From contig NZ_JADMKU010000003.1 in the NCBI RefSeq assembly GCF_018219815.1, forward strand, positions 242,268 to 306,267: a stretch of DNA of 64,000 nt, written 5' to 3'. Positions within the stretch are counted from its first letter, which is position 1. Each line of letters starts with the position of its first letter. Both the position numbers and the translations under genes were made by a program. The notes under the pieces were generated by a model that saw only the letters and a program-made list of their open reading frames with translations, was not told the DNA's origin and did no database searches. Shown in pieces: positions 47,083-57,089 of the stretch. The DNA is from Thalassovita aquimarina (GTDB lineage: Bacteria; Pseudomonadota; Alphaproteobacteria; Rhodobacterales; Rhodobacteraceae).

Positions 47083-49624
47083 TCACGATCCGTCCCGGAA
47101 CCACGATCAGCTTTTTCGGCTGGCCCCCGTCGAGGGCCTTCACCACAGCTTCGTGTTCCAGAACCAGCTTTTCAACCTCTTCTTTGGCCATGTCCTTGGC
47201 CACGCTGATTTCCGCACGGCGCTTGCCGTTGATCTGGATCGGCATGGTGACGGTTTCATCGACCATCATCTTTTCATCCGCCACCGGCCATGCGGCCTTC
47301 GCGATCAGGTCTTCGCCGCCCAGAATCCGCCAGCATTCCTCGGCCAGGTGCGGGGTCATCGGCGACATCAGCTGTGCCAGGGTCTTGGCCGCTTCTTTCT
47401 TCGCAGCGGCACCCGCCTTGGATTTCGCCAAGGTGTTGGTGAAGCCGTAGAGCTTCGCGATCGAGGTGTTGAAGCCGAAGCTGTCGACGCCGACGGTCAC
47501 TTCGTGAATCGCCTTGTGCATCGCGCGCAGCAGCGCTTCGTCTTCCTTGGCGTTGTCTGCGGCATCGCTGGCTGCGATTTCGGAACAGATGCGGTAAACG
47601 CGGGCCAGGTGCTTGCTGGCTGCCTCGGCGCCCGATGCGGTCCATTCCACGTCGCGTTCCGGCGGGCTGTCGGACAGCACGAACCAGCGCGCGGTGTCGG
47701 CGCCGTATTGTTCGATGATCTGCACCGGGTCGACCACGTTGTTTTTAGACTTCGACATCTTGGCCGAAGGGATGATTTCCACCTCGGTCCCGTCCTTCAG
47801 GAATCCCTTGCCGTCGCGCAGTTCCACGTCTTCGGGATAGTGATAGACCGGACGGCCATCGGCGCCCTTGGTCTGGTAGATCGCGTGGGTCACCATGCCT
47901 TGGGTGAACAGCGCGTTGAACGGTTCCTTCGATTTCTCCGGCAGGTGGCCGCAGATATGCATCGCGCGCGCGAAGAAGCGCGAATAGAGCAGGTGCAGGA
48001 TCGCGTGTTCGATCCCGCCGATATACTGGTCGACATTCATCCAGTATTCAGTTTCGGCCGGATCGGTGGGCGTTTCGGCATGCGGTGCGGTGAAACGGGC
48101 GTAATACCAGGACGAATCGACAAACGTGTCCATCGTGTCGGTTTCGCGCTTGGCCGGGGCGCCGCATTTCGGGCATTCGCAATCGCGCCATGTCGGGTGC
48201 CGGTCAAGCGGGTTTCCGGGAATGTCGAAGCTGACATCGTCGGGCAGTTTGACCGGCAGGTTTTCTTTCTTCTCGGGCACCACGCCGCAGGCGTCGCAAT
48301 GCACCACCGGGATCGGACAGCCCCAGTAGCGTTGACGGCTGAGGCCCCAGTCACGCAGGCGGAACTTGGTCACGCCCTGGCCGATGCCCTTGGATTCGCA
48401 GAAATCGACGGCGGCGTTGACTGCATCGTCGCCGGTCTGGATTTCCTCGCCGGCGAAGCCCTTCACGTAACGCACCTTTTCGGTTTTCAGCGGTACGTAT
48501 GCGGCGTCTTCGGGATACTCGCCCTCGACCGGCTCGAAGGTCGGGATGATCGGCAGGCCGTACTTGGTGGCGAATTCGAAATCGCGTTCGTCATGGGCCG
48601 GGCAGCCGAAGACCGCGCCGGTGCCGTAATCCATCAGGATGAAGTTGGCGATATAGACGGGCAGTTCCCAGCTGTCGTCGAACGGGTGGCGCACCCGCAG
48701 CCCGGTGTCGAAGCCCAGCTTTTCCGCCTTTTCCAGCGCTTCCTCGGTGGTGCCGCCCTTGCGCGCCTCGGCGCAGAAGGCGGCGACGTCTTCACGCTCG
48801 CGCTCCAGCGTCTTGGCCAGCGGGTGATCGGGGGAAATGCCGACGAAGGACGCGCCCATCAGAGTGTCGGGACGGGTGGTGTAAACCTCGACCCGGTCGG
48901 CGCCATGCGGGCCGTCGATCAGCGAAAAGGCGAATTGCAACCCGCGCGATTTGCCGATCCAGTTGGCCTGCATCAGCTTCACCTTGGCCGGCCAGTCGTC
49001 CAGCGCGTCCAGCGCGTCGAGCAGTTCTTCGGAGAAATCGGAGATCTTGAAGAACCATTGGGTCAGTTCACGGCGTTCCACTTCGGCGCCCGAACGCCAG
49101 CCCTTGCCGTCGATCACCTGTTCGTTGGCCAGAACGGTCATGTCGACCGGGTCCCAGTTCACCACCGCGTTCTTGCGATAGACCAGCCCTTTTTCGATGA
49201 AGTCGATGAACATCGATTGCTGCTGACCGTAATATTCCGGGTCGCAGGTGGCGAACATGCGCGACCAGTCGAGCCCGAATCCCAGCGGCTTCATCTGCGC
49301 GACCATCGTGTCGATGTTGGAATAGGTCCAGTCCTTGGGATGACCGCCCGATGCCATCGCCGCGTTTTCGGCGGGCATCCCGAAGGCGTCGAAGCCCATC
49401 GGGTGCAGCACGTTGTGGCCGGTCGAAATCTTGTAGCGCGCGATCACGTCGCCCATCGTGTAGTTGCGCACATGCCCGATATGGATGCGGCCCGACGGAT
49501 AGGGGAACATTTCCAGCACGTAGTACTTCGGCTTGTCCGCGCTGCGCACGGCTTTGAAGATTTCGGCCTTTTCCCAGGCCTCTTGCCACTTGCCTTCGAT
49601 TTCGGCGGCCGAATAGCGGGTCAT
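47069..49624 (-). CDS. leuS: Leucyl-tRNA synthetase
   Basis: An 851-residue class I aminoacyl-tRNA synthetase. It has HIGH in [16 protein letters not shown] near residue 46, a CP1 editing domain ([10 protein letters not shown], then CPAHDERD), a zinc-ribbon-like cysteine cluster (CDACGV, then CECPKCG) and KMSKSKNN. The start at 49624 has AAGGAA upstream; another ATG 8 codons earlier is possible. It charges tRNA-Leu. It is the first gene of the leuS-lptE-holA run and is divergent from the GT4 gene, whose start lies 147 bp away. Confidence 0.95.
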   Translation of the reverse strand: MTRYSAAEIEGKWQEAWEKAEIFKAVRSADKPKYYVLEMFPYPSGRIHIGHVRNYTMGDVIARYKISTGHNVLHPMGFDAFGMPAENAAMASGGHPKDWTYSNIDTMVAQMKPLGFGLDWSRMFATCDPEYYGQQQSMFIDFIEKGLVYRKNAVVNWDPVDMTVLANEQVIDGKGWRSGAEVERRELTQWFFKISDFSEELLDALDALDDWPAKVKLMQANWIGKSRGLQFAFSLIDGPHGADRVEVYTTRPDTLMGASFVGISPDHPLAKTLEREREDVAAFCAEARKGGTTEEALEKAEKLGFDTGLRVRHPFDDSWELPVYIANFILMDYGTGAVFGCPAHDERDFEFATKYGLPIIPTFEPVEGEYPEDAAYVPLKTEKVRYVKGFAGEEIQTGDDAVNAAVDFCESKGIGQGVTKFRLRDWGLSRQRYWGCPIPVVHCDACGVVPEKKENLPVKLPDDVSFDIPGNPLDRHPTWRDCECPKCGAPAKRETDTMDTFVDSSWYYARFTAPHAETPTDPAETEYWMNVDQYIGGIEHAILHLLYSRFFARAMHICGHLPEKSKEPFNALFTQGMVTHAIYQTKGADGRPVYHYPEDVELRDGKGFLKDGTEVEIIPSAKMSKSKNNVVDPVQIIEQYGADTARWFVLSDSPPERDVEWTASGAEAASKHLARVYRICSEIAASDAADNAKEDEALLRAMHKAIHEVTVGVDSFGFNTSIAKLYGFTNTLAKSKAGAAAKKEAAKTLAQLMSPMTPHLAEECWRILGGEDLIAKAAWPVADEKMMVDETVTMPIQINGKRRAEISVAKDMAKEEVEKLVLEHEAVVKALDGGQPKKLIVVPGRIVNVVV

Positions 49625-49771
49625 GTCGTATTCCTTGGCTTTGAGCATCGCATCGTCGCAACGGGTGATATGCGGGCTTTATCTTGCGGTCCAGTGGGTA
49701 ACCGCAAAAATGCGGGTCTTTGCTGTGGCAAAAGGCGCGGTATAAAGGTCGAAAGCATTACAGGCGAACAG

Positions 49772-51031
49772 ATGAAGATCCTTTTCATTCACCAGAATTT
49801 TCCCGGTCAGTACAAACACCTCGCCCCCGCCTTGGCGGCGGCCGGGCATCAATGCGTCGCGCTGACACTGCGGGTCAAGGAATCCCAGACCTGGAAGGGC
49901 GTGCGTATCCTGCCCTACGGCATCAAGCGCAAGCAGGGCGCGGGCATTCACCCTTGGGTTCTGGATTTCGACACCAAGGTGATCCGGGCCGAGGCCTGTT
50001 TCCACGCGGCGTGCAACCTGCGTGACCACGGGTTCACCCCCGATATCATCGTGGGGCACCCGGGTTGGGGCGAAACCCTGTTCCTGCGCGATGTCTGGCC
50101 CGAGGCGCGGATCGGGCTTTACTACGAACTTTACCACCTGTCCGATACCGCCCACCTGGGCTTCGACCCCGAATTCCAGCCGCGAACGGGCGAGGCCGAA
50201 AAGCTGCGAATCCGGCTGAAGAACCTCAACAACCGGGAACATTACAAGATCGGTGACCTCGGCATCAGTCCGACCGAATTTCAGGCCGGGACCTTCCCGG
50301 CGGAGTTTCGCGAAAAGATCAGCGTGATCCATGACGGGATCGACACCGATCACGTGGTGCCGAACCGGGACGCCGCGCTGGAATTGCCCGACGGGTCCAT
50401 TGTGACGCGGAACGACGAGGTGGTCACTTTCGTCAATCGCAACCTGGAGCCCTATCGCGGCTACCACATCTTCATGCGCGCGTTGCCCCGGCTGTTGAAG
50501 GAAAGGCCCAATGCCCGGGTGCTGATCGTTGGCGGCGACGAGGTGAGCTATGGAGCGCGCCCGCCGCAGGGGCGGACCTGGAAGCAGATTTTCATAGACG
50601 AGGTGCGCGGCCGCATCCCGACGCCGGACTGGAACCGGGTGCATTTCCTGGGCCGCATTCCCTATGACCGGTTCATTTCGCTGCTGCAGGTCAGCCGCGT
50701 GCACGTCTACCTGACCTATCCTTTCGTGCTCAGCTGGTCACTGTTCGAAGCGATGAGCGCCGAGGCCGCGATCGTTGCCAGCGATACCGCGCCGCTGAAG
50801 GAAGCGATCCGGCATGGCGAAAACGGCCGGCTGGTGGATTTCTTCGATGGTGACAAGCTGGTCGAGGAAGTTTGCGGCTTGATGGAGGACGCGGAAATGC
50901 GGGCGGAGCTGGGGCGTGCGGCGCGCCAGCACGTGGTCCGGAACTACGATCTGGTCAGCAGCTGCTTGCCGCGGCAGATGGAATGGATCGAAAGGCTGGC
51001 AGCGATGAGGGCGGGCGTTGTCGGAGACTGA
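49772..51031 (+). CDS. Glycosyltransferase family 4
   Basis: A 419-residue GT-B glycosyltransferase beginning MKILFIHQNFPGQYKHLAPA. It has IGLYYELYHL, TFVNRNLEPYRGYHIFMRAL and the donor-site segment YPFVLSWSLFEAMSAEAAIVA with the family glutamates. The long open frame upstream is antisense to leuS and is not part of it. It lies 7 kb from the EPS locus beside housekeeping genes, so it may glycosylate LPS or another envelope sugar rather than the EPS. A strong bidirectional terminator follows. Confidence 0.88.
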   Translation: MKILFIHQNFPGQYKHLAPALAAAGHQCVALTLRVKESQTWKGVRILPYGIKRKQGAGIHPWVLDFDTKVIRAEACFHAACNLRDHGFTPDIIVGHPGWGETLFLRDVWPEARIGLYYELYHLSDTAHLGFDPEFQPRTGEAEKLRIRLKNLNNREHYKIGDLGISPTEFQAGTFPAEFREKISVIHDGIDTDHVVPNRDAALELPDGSIVTRNDEVVTFVNRNLEPYRGYHIFMRALPRLLKERPNARVLIVGGDEVSYGARPPQGRTWKQIFIDEVRGRIPTPDWNRVHFLGRIPYDRFISLLQVSRVHVYLTYPFVLSWSLFEAMSAEAAIVASDTAPLKEAIRHGENGRLVDFFDGDKLVEEVCGLMEDAEMRAELGRAARQHVVRNYDLVSSCLPRQMEWIERLAAMRAGVVGD

Positions 51032-51033
51032 AA

Positions 51034-51058
51034 AAAGGCGCCGCGAAACGGCGCCTTT
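51034..51058. terminator. Bidirectional rho-independent terminator
   Basis: AAAGGCGCCG, a 5-base loop CGAAA and CGGCGCCTTT form a 10-bp perfect stem, preceded by an A-run and followed by TTTGT. It lies between the convergent GT4 gene and the DUF3576 gene and can serve both. Confidence 0.85.
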
Positions 51059-51084
51059 GTCTGTCGGGTCGATCCGAATCTGAT

Positions 51085-51609
51085 TCAGAACCTACCGTCT
51101 TTGATCCGCAGCTGGCGCGCGCGGGCCAGAATCGCGTCTTCGATCGCGCGTTGGGTGTCAGCGCTGACCGGGCGCCCGCCACGGGTTTGCATCGCCACCA
51201 CCAGCGACCGCGCCTCAAGCGCCGGATCCTTGATATAGACGGTCGCGCGATAGGCCCGGCCACCGCCCGGCGGCGTGCCATATCCCATCACGATCACGCC
51301 GGTGAAAGGATCGACCGATTGCACCGGCAGAAAGTTGAGAACTTCCAGCGACGCGTTCCAGATGTAACGGTTCACCGAAACTTGCAGGTCGCCGTCGGTG
51401 CGACGAAACAAGTCGAAGAACGAAGAGCCGGTCGTGCGCATGGACGAACGCCCTTCGAGCGGCATACCCGCTTTGTCGTAATTGCTGTTCTCTGCCGGAA
51501 CTTCGGTTCCCGGGGAGCCGCCGAGGCCGATGCCCCCACCGCCGCAGGCCGCCAGTGATGCGAGTGCCAGCCCTGCAATCGTGGTTTTGATCGCGCGCGA
51601 ATAAATCAT
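51085..51609 (-). CDS. DUF3576 domain lipoprotein
   Basis: A 174-residue lipoprotein. The signal peptide ends in a lipobox LAAC followed by a glycine-rich run (GGGGIGLGG), then a conserved domain with FDLFRRTDGDLQVSVNRYIW and VIVMGYGTPPGG that I recognise as DUF3576, common in Alphaproteobacteria. It should be anchored in the outer or inner membrane facing the periplasm. Function is unknown. It shares a 260-bp divergent promoter region with the porin. Confidence 0.82.
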   Translation of the reverse strand: MIYSRAIKTTIAGLALASLAACGGGGIGLGGSPGTEVPAENSNYDKAGMPLEGRSSMRTTGSSFFDLFRRTDGDLQVSVNRYIWNASLEVLNFLPVQSVDPFTGVIVMGYGTPPGGGRAYRATVYIKDPALEARSLVVAMQTRGGRPVSADTQRAIEDAILARARQLRIKDGRF

Positions 51610-51815
51610 GTGCGGCCTTACCCTTCTGAAAAATCCATCTTCGTCCTACCCAAGCGCCGGGGCGCGGGCAAGGGATTAGTTATTTTGCCAAGCGGGCGGC
51701 GCGGCGGGGCGAAGACAGGACTGTGGCAAAGCTGCACCATTTTCAGCACGCTTTGCGGATAGGCCGGCCACATTGCTTGCAAAAGCCCCCCCAAAAGAGT
51801 GAGAGAGTTGCCATA

Positions 51816-51840
51816 CCCAAATCGGATTACCCGTTTTGGG
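51816..51840 (+). promoter_or_regulatory. Imperfect inverted repeat in the porin leader
   Basis: CCCAAATCGG and CCGTTTTGGG, about 5 bases apart, can pair at 8 of 10 positions. The element ends about 30 bp before the porin ATG, in the likely 5' leader. It could be an operator or a leader hairpin that influences porin translation. Evidence is only positional. Confidence 0.4.
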
Positions 51841-51870
51841 GCGCTTGATTGAAAAACCGAGGGAACAACG

Positions 51871-52788
51871 ATGAAAAACTTCATTCTCGCAACGACCGCT
51901 CTGGTTGCTACCGCAGGCGTGGCTGCTGCAGACGTGTCGATCAGCGGCTATGGCCGTTTTGGCGTTAGCTACAGCGACAACGCTGATGACTGGACCACCG
52001 CAAGCCGTCTGCGCCTGCAGTTCGACATGTCGACCGAAACCGACGGCGGCATCACCTTTGGTGCGCGCCAGCGTTTCCAGACCGAAGAAAACGCAGCCAA
52101 CGCCGGCGGCAACGGTGCACGCTTCTACATGACCACCGGTGGCTTCACCCTGGCCATGGGCAACATCCTGGGCGTCGTCGAAGCCGCTCCGAACCTGTAC
52201 ATGCCGACCAAATCGGCAGGCGTTGGCCTTGAAGGTAACGGCTTCCACTCGCTGGCAACCAACACCTCGTCGAACGCGGCGCTTGGCGATCCCAATGCCT
52301 ACTTTGGTTGGACCGCGTACAGCTCCGCAGGTGCCGGCGCAACCGACGGCGTTGAAGTCCTGTACAGCATGGGCGGCCTGGGCCTGCACGCGCACAGCAC
52401 CGACACCAGCTATGGTATCGGCGCGAACTACGAGTTCTCGGGCTACACCGTGGCGGCAGCCTACGAAGAGTTCGACAACGACGACACCGTTCTGTTCGCA
52501 AGCGTTGGCGGTAAGCTCGGCGCGGCAAACGTTGCTCTGGCCTACGGCGAAACCGAATTCGATGGCGTTTCGGCTTCGAAGTGGTCGCTGAAAGGCGCCT
52601 ACGACGTGAGCACCGCTCTGAACGTCTACGGCTTTGTTGCTTCGGAAGACAACGGCGCCAACGAATCCTACGGTCTGGGCGCAAGCTACGACCTCGGCGG
52701 TGGCGTTTCGCTGGAAGGCGGCATCACTCAGACCGACGACAACTCCGACGACACCGTCGTTTCGATGGGTGCATTCTTCTCGTTCTAA
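51871..52788 (+). CDS. Outer-membrane porin
   Basis: A 305-residue beta-barrel porin. The signal peptide is MKNFILATTALVATAGVAAA with cleavage at about residue 20, and the protein ends in Phe-Phe-Ser-Phe, the terminal-aromatic signal for barrel insertion. Alternating strands with GYGRFGVSY and LRLQFDMST match the small porins of Rhodobacterales. Codon use is more biased (many gac/ggc/ctg) and the DNA slightly less GC-rich than neighbours, as expected for a very abundant protein. A GAGGGAACAAC site precedes ATG. A strong terminator follows. Confidence 0.92.
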   Translation: MKNFILATTALVATAGVAAADVSISGYGRFGVSYSDNADDWTTASRLRLQFDMSTETDGGITFGARQRFQTEENAANAGGNGARFYMTTGGFTLAMGNILGVVEAAPNLYMPTKSAGVGLEGNGFHSLATNTSSNAALGDPNAYFGWTAYSSAGAGATDGVEVLYSMGGLGLHAHSTDTSYGIGANYEFSGYTVAAAYEEFDNDDTVLFASVGGKLGAANVALAYGETEFDGVSASKWSLKGAYDVSTALNVYGFVASEDNGANESYGLGASYDLGGGVSLEGGITQTDDNSDDTVVSMGAFFSF

Positions 52789-52810
52789 TTCAGAACGGAA
52801 ATTGCAGGGA

Positions 52811-52845
52811 AAGGGCAGGTCGTTTGACCTGCCCTTTTCTTTTTG
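52811..52845 (+). terminator. Rho-independent terminator of the porin gene
   Basis: AAGGGCAGGTC, loop GTTT, GACCTGCCCTT form an 11-bp perfect stem followed by a T-rich tail (TTTTCTTTTT), 23 bp after the porin stop. Confidence 0.9.
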
Positions 52846-52884
52846 ATCCGCAGGTTATTTTCTTGCTGCGAACAGACAGGAGGC

Positions 52885-53544
52885 ATGAAAATGGGTCTTG
52901 AAGAGATTTGCGCCCGCATTGCCAAGGCCGAAAAGAATGCAGGCCGCGAAGCCGGCAGCGTCAAGCTGATCGCCGTGTCCAAGGTGCAGCCCAACGAACG
53001 GGTCGAGGCGGTGCTGGAAGAGGGCCATCGGCTGTTTGGCGAAAACAAGGTGCAGGAAGCGGCTGGGAAATGGCCGGATTTCCGCGAACGGTTCGAGGGG
53101 GTCGAGGTGCACCTGATCGGCCCGCTGCAGACCAACAAGGCGCGCCAGGCAATGGAACTGTTCGAGGTGATCCATTCGCTGGACCGCCCGAAACTGGCCA
53201 AGACGCTGGCGCGGCTGGCGGATGAACTGGGCCATTGCCCGGATCTGTTCATCCAGGTGAATACCGGCGAAGAGGACCAGAAGGCCGGGGTGATGCCGGG
53301 CGAGGCGGATGCCTTCATCGCCGAATGCCGCGACCTGGGCTTGCCGGTGATCGGGCTGATGTGCATCCCGCCGGTGGACGAGGAACCGTCGCTGCATTTC
53401 GCCTTGCTGGCCAAGATCGCCGAACGCAACGGGCTCAAGGGACTGTCGATGGGGATGAGCGGCGACTTCGAAAAGGCGATCGCCCAGGGCGCGACCCATG
53501 TGCGGGTCGGATCGGCCATTTTCGGAGAACGCGATTACGGCTAG
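52885..53544 (+). CDS. YggS-family pyridoxal-phosphate homeostasis protein
   Basis: A 219-residue single-domain PLP-binding protein of the YggS/PROSC family. The cofactor lysine is Lys33 in LIAVSKVQP. Other signatures are FGENKVQEA, HLIGPLQTNK, VNTGEEDQKAGV and LSMGMSGDFEKAIAQGATHVRVGSAIFG. The ATG at 52885 has an AGGAGG site. Members buffer PLP and affect amino-acid pools; they have no known catalytic reaction. It is a stand-alone gene behind the porin terminator. Confidence 0.93.
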   Translation: MKMGLEEICARIAKAEKNAGREAGSVKLIAVSKVQPNERVEAVLEEGHRLFGENKVQEAAGKWPDFRERFEGVEVHLIGPLQTNKARQAMELFEVIHSLDRPKLAKTLARLADELGHCPDLFIQVNTGEEDQKAGVMPGEADAFIAECRDLGLPVIGLMCIPPVDEEPSLHFALLAKIAERNGLKGLSMGMSGDFEKAIAQGATHVRVGSAIFGERDYG

Positions 53545-53550
53545 GCGTCA

Positions 53551-53581
53551 GTTTTCCGGGCCGGGCTACAGGCCGGAAAAC
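53551..53581. terminator. Hairpin between the convergent yggS-like and CoA-transferase genes
   Basis: TTTTCCGGGCC and GGCCGGAAAA can pair with one bulged G around an 8-base loop. The stem base is A/T-rich on both sides, as in bidirectional terminators. It lies in the 40-bp gap between two gene ends. Confidence 0.55.
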
Positions 53582-53584
53582 ATG

Positions 53585-54709
53585 TCATTTTCCGGCCTTG
53601 TAGCTTTCGCCCAGCCTGGGCGAGGGGTGGTCCAGTTTCAGCTCGGCATCCGAGAACCGGAAGGGTGAGCGGATACCGGGCACCCCGTCAAGTTCCACCT
53701 GCATCCCGCGCGCCTGCACATGCGGATCGGCGAACACATCGGCCATGTCGTTGATCGGCCCCGCCGGAATGCCGCGTTCCTCGCAGCCTGCCAGAAGCTC
53801 GGCCTTGCTGCGCTTGCGGGTTTCGCCCATCAGCAGTTCGATCATGCGCGGGCGGTTGGCCACCCGGTCGGCGTTTTTCAGGAATTCCGGGGCCTCGGCC
53901 ATCCAGTCGAGCCCCAAGAGCGCACAAAGCCGCTGATACTGGGCATCGTTGCCGGTGGCGATGATGATGTAGCCGTCGGCGCAGTCGAACACCTGATAGG
54001 GCGTCAGGTTCGGGTGGTAATTGCCGGTCCGGCCCGGCGGGGTGCCGGTGGACAGGTAATTCATCCCCTGGTTGGCGGTGACCGAAACGGCCACGTCCAG
54101 CAGGGCCATATCGATATGCTGTCCCTTGCCGGTGCGTTCGCGCTGGTAAAGCGTGGCCAGGATGCCCGCCACCGAATAAACCCCGGTGAAGATGTCCGTC
54201 ACCGCGACGCCGACGCGCTGCGGCTGACCTTCGGGATCGCCGGTGATCGACATCAGGCCCGACATGCCCTGAATGATATAGTCGTAGCCGGCGCGGTGGG
54301 CGTAAGGCCCGTCCTGGCCGAACCCGGTGATCGAACAGTAGATCAGCCGCGGGTTCACTTCTTTCAGGCTGTCATAGTCGAGCCCGTATTTCTTCAGCCC
54401 GCCGCATTTGAAATTCTCGATCAGGATATCGGCGTCCTTGACCAGCTCGCGCACCTGCTGCTGGCCTTCGGGCGTGCGGAAATCGACGGTGATCGAATGT
54501 TTGCCGCGATTGCAGGAATGGAAATAGGCGGCGGTCTTGTCATCGCCCCGTTCGATGAAGGGCGGGCCCCATTGGCGGGTATCGTCGCCGGCAGGGCTTT
54601 CCACCTTGATCACCTCGGCGCCAAGGTCCGACAAGGTTTGACCGGCCCAGGGGCCGGCCAGGATACGTGCGAGCTCAACGACTTTGAGCCCCTCAAGCGG
54701 TGAGGTCAT
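53585..54709 (-). CDS. CaiB/BaiF (family III) CoA transferase
   Basis: A 374-residue family III CoA transferase. N-terminal GLKVVELARILAGPWAGQTL, DLGAEVIKVESPAGDDTR, the substrate-loop GGLKKYGLDYDSLKEVNPRLIY and GQHIDMALLDVAVS carrying the likely catalytic aspartate are all visible; length is typical. It moves CoA between an acyl-CoA donor and a carboxylic acid. Substrate cannot be predicted. The start overlaps the stop of the upstream DsbA-like gene by one base (TAATG). Confidence 0.9.
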   Translation of the reverse strand: MTSPLEGLKVVELARILAGPWAGQTLSDLGAEVIKVESPAGDDTRQWGPPFIERGDDKTAAYFHSCNRGKHSITVDFRTPEGQQQVRELVKDADILIENFKCGGLKKYGLDYDSLKEVNPRLIYCSITGFGQDGPYAHRAGYDYIIQGMSGLMSITGDPEGQPQRVGVAVTDIFTGVYSVAGILATLYQRERTGKGQHIDMALLDVAVSVTANQGMNYLSTGTPPGRTGNYHPNLTPYQVFDCADGYIIIATGNDAQYQRLCALLGLDWMAEAPEFLKNADRVANRPRMIELLMGETRKRSKAELLAGCEERGIPAGPINDMADVFADPHVQARGMQVELDGVPGIRSPFRFSDAELKLDHPSPRLGESYKAGK

Positions 54710-55365
54710 TACATTCCCAGTTCTTGGTCCAGAATCTTCTTCAGATCTTCATAGGACATGTTGGAGTATTTTTCGCCGTTGATGAACAGGCTCGGCGTTC
54801 CGGTGATCCCGTCCGCCTCTGCGTTTTCCTGTGCCCAGGTGTAAAGCGCCTGGGCATTCACGTTGTCCTTCAGGCAGGCGTCGAGCTGTTCCTTCGTCAG
54901 TCCGGCCACCAGGCCGATCTTGCGCAGGTTCTTTTCGATGTCGCTCAGGTTGCCTTCACCGATCCAGCCGCGCTGATCGGCATAGATCAGGTCGGCGATC
55001 CCGAAGAACCGGTTCGGATCGCAACGCGCTACCATCGCTGCCCAAAGCCCGGGCCGGTCGAAGTAAACATCGCGGTAGATGAAGCGCACCTTGCCGGTGT
55101 CGACGTATTCTTCCTTAACCCGTTTCAGCGGCCCGTTGTGGAAATTGGCGCAATGCGGGCAAGTGAAAGACGCGTATTCCATCAGTGTCACGGGCGCGTC
55201 TTCGGCACCCATCGTCATTTCGACGATGCCCGATGTATCCACCTTGCCGCCTTCCGCGAAGGCAGCCCCGATACCGGGCAGACCCGACTGTCGCGGCAGT
55301 AGCGAAAAGGCCCCGGTGGAAATCGCTGCGGCTCCGATGAGCCCCAAGGCATATCTGCGGTTCAT
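54709..55365 (-). CDS. DsbA-family thiol-disulphide oxidoreductase
   Basis: A 218-residue periplasmic protein. A signal-like N-terminus (NRRYALGLIGAAAISTGAF) is followed by a thioredoxin fold with the active site Cys69-Pro-His-Cys72 (SFTCPHCANFH) and the cis-proline segment GTPSLFINGEKY. ATG at 55365 is chosen over GTG at 55374 because AAAGG sits 8 bp before it. It resembles BdbD/ScsC-like DsbA relatives. It may form or isomerise disulphides in exported proteins. The TAATG junction couples it to the CoA transferase, though the two functions are not obviously linked. Confidence 0.9.
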   Translation of the reverse strand: MNRRYALGLIGAAAISTGAFSLLPRQSGLPGIGAAFAEGGKVDTSGIVEMTMGAEDAPVTLMEYASFTCPHCANFHNGPLKRVKEEYVDTGKVRFIYRDVYFDRPGLWAAMVARCDPNRFFGIADLIYADQRGWIGEGNLSDIEKNLRKIGLVAGLTKEQLDACLKDNVNAQALYTWAQENAEADGITGTPSLFINGEKYSNMSYEDLKKILDQELGM

Positions 55366-55379
55366 GTCGAACACCTTTC

Positions 55380-55892
55380 TTATCGTTTTGTCTTGGATAG
55401 AACGTTCTGTGCCAAGGCTTCAAGAGCGGCACGCAATGACTGGTCTTCGGCACCCCGGGCGATTTCGGCCGCTTCGCGCCGGATTTCGGGGTCGGGCCGG
55501 GCCGGCTCCGGGGCCGACTTGCTGGCATAGCTGAAATCGGCCTGGCCCTCGGCAAAGCCTGTCGGCGCGGTCTGGGTGACGCGGATGCGGGAAATGGCGC
55601 TATAGCCATAGACGCTGTTGACCTTGTCGCGCAGCTGCTCCTTCTGCATCTCGACCATCGGGGCCTGGGCGCCGGTGGTCAGGATGGTCAGCGTCGCGCC
55701 GAAGCCCTGGCGACCGTACTTGACCTCGACCGGGCGGGCGATGGCGGCAAGGTCTTCGCCGACGATTTCGGGCCAATGGGTCAGCAGACGGGTAACGGCG
55801 AAACCACGCGATTCCCCGGCCTTGCGAATCTGCTTTTGCAGAAGCGAAGCGGTGCGCGAAAATCCCTTCGTGGTGCTGCGTCTTGGGGTCAT
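55380..55892 (-). CDS. DciA-like DUF721 protein
   Basis: A 170-residue protein. The DUF721 core is visible: HWPEIVGEDLAAIARPVEVKYG, then LTILTTGAQAPMVEMQKEQL and the turn VYGYSAISRIRVTQT. DciA-type members help load the replicative helicase DnaB in bacteria without DnaC. The C-terminal tail is charged and Pro/Ala-rich. The start at 55892 (MTPRR) is chosen; an ATG three codons earlier (55901) is possible. It is divergent from mutY and 14 bp upstream of the DsbA-like gene, a gene order common in Alphaproteobacteria. Confidence 0.82.
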   Translation of the reverse strand: MTPRRSTTKGFSRTASLLQKQIRKAGESRGFAVTRLLTHWPEIVGEDLAAIARPVEVKYGRQGFGATLTILTTGAQAPMVEMQKEQLRDKVNSVYGYSAISRIRVTQTAPTGFAEGQADFSYASKSAPEPARPDPEIRREAAEIARGAEDQSLRAALEALAQNVLSKTKR

Positions 55893-55988
55893 GCCTTGCA
55901 TCCTAGTTTCGCAGGCTATTCTAGTAGGGCACGGGCAGGACGCCAGCGAATTGGACAGTATGGGGAATAAAGTTTGCGTGACGCGGAG

Positions 55989-57050
55989 ATGAACCGGCCC
56001 AGAGCCGAAGATTTGTTGGCCTGGTACGATGCCAATGCGCGGGATATGCCATGGCGCGTCGGCCCGTCGGCACGGCGCGATGGCGTGCGGCCCGATCCCT
56101 ACCGCGTCTGGCTGTCCGAAGTGATGTTGCAGCAGACCACCGTGGCGGCGGTGACCGATTATTTCCACCGTTTCACCACCCGTTGGCCCACGGTCGCGGA
56201 CCTGGCGGCGGCGGAAGATGCTGACGTGATGGGGGAATGGGCGGGGCTGGGCTACTACGCCCGCGCCCGCAACCTGCTGAAATGCGCCCGGGCCGTGGTC
56301 GGCGATCATGGCGGCGTCTTTCCGACGACGCGCGAAGGGCTGCTTGGCCTGCCGGGCATCGGCCCCTACACGGCGGCGGCGATTTCCGCGATCGCCTATG
56401 ACCTGCCCGAAACCGTGGTGGACGGCAATGTCGAACGGGTGATGGCGCGGCTGCATGACCTGCATGTGCCGCTGCCCACTTCGAAGCCCAAGCTGACGGA
56501 GATGGCCGCCCGCCTGACCCCGGACGCCCGTCCCGGCGATTACGCCCAGGCGGTGATGGATCTGGGCGCCACGATCTGCACTCCGAAATCTCCCGCCTGC
56601 GGCATCTGCCCGTGGCGCGACCCCTGCGTGGCGCGGACCAAAGGTACCGCGCCGGAACTGCCGAAGAAGCTGCCGAAGAAACCGAAACCGGTCCGTCTGG
56701 GCATCGCTTATGTCGGGCGGCGTGCCGATGGCGCCTTCCTGCTACAGCGTCGCCCCGACAAGGGGCTGCTGGGGGGCATGCTGGGCTGGCCCGGGTCGGA
56801 CTGGGCCGAAACCCCGCCGCAGGACGCCCCGCCGGTTGCGGCCCATTGGCGCGATGCGGGGGCGGAGGCGCGCCACACCTTCACCCATTTCCATTTGCGG
56901 CTGGCGGTCCGGGTGGCCGACCTGCCGATGGATGCGCAGCCCGATGAGGGGGACTTCCTGGGCCCGGGGCAGTTTCGTCCGTCGGATTTGCCCACGGTGA
57001 TGCGAAAGGCGTTTGACCTGGCCTGTGCTTCGTTCGAAGATCGCCCCTGA
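55989..57050 (+). CDS. mutY: A/G-specific adenine DNA glycosylase
   Basis: A 353-residue base-excision repair enzyme that removes adenine opposite 8-oxoguanine. It has catalytic Glu44 (SEVMLQQTT), a helix-hairpin-helix LPGIGPYTA at about 122-130, catalytic Asp146 (VVDGNVERV) and the 4Fe-4S ligands Cys198, Cys205, Cys208 and Cys214 in the C-x6-C-x2-C-x5-C spacing. The C-terminal NUDIX-like domain (GGMLGWPGSDW) recognises oxidised guanine. ATG 55989 has GCGGAG just upstream; a TTG five codons earlier is an alternative. Confidence 0.95.
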   Translation: MNRPRAEDLLAWYDANARDMPWRVGPSARRDGVRPDPYRVWLSEVMLQQTTVAAVTDYFHRFTTRWPTVADLAAAEDADVMGEWAGLGYYARARNLLKCARAVVGDHGGVFPTTREGLLGLPGIGPYTAAAISAIAYDLPETVVDGNVERVMARLHDLHVPLPTSKPKLTEMAARLTPDARPGDYAQAVMDLGATICTPKSPACGICPWRDPCVARTKGTAPELPKKLPKKPKPVRLGIAYVGRRADGAFLLQRRPDKGLLGGMLGWPGSDWAETPPQDAPPVAAHWRDAGAEARHTFTHFHLRLAVRVADLPMDAQPDEGDFLGPGQFRPSDLPTVMRKAFDLACASFEDRP

Positions 57051-57089
57051 CGCGCGAAACCTGCCTGCGACCGGGAATGGAGTGTCCGG

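Noticed and set aside
47153..49771. Upstream extension giving a 1292-residue protein ending in the GT4 at 49772
   Set aside because: The extra part is antisense to leuS; the glycosyltransferase N-terminus begins at 49772.
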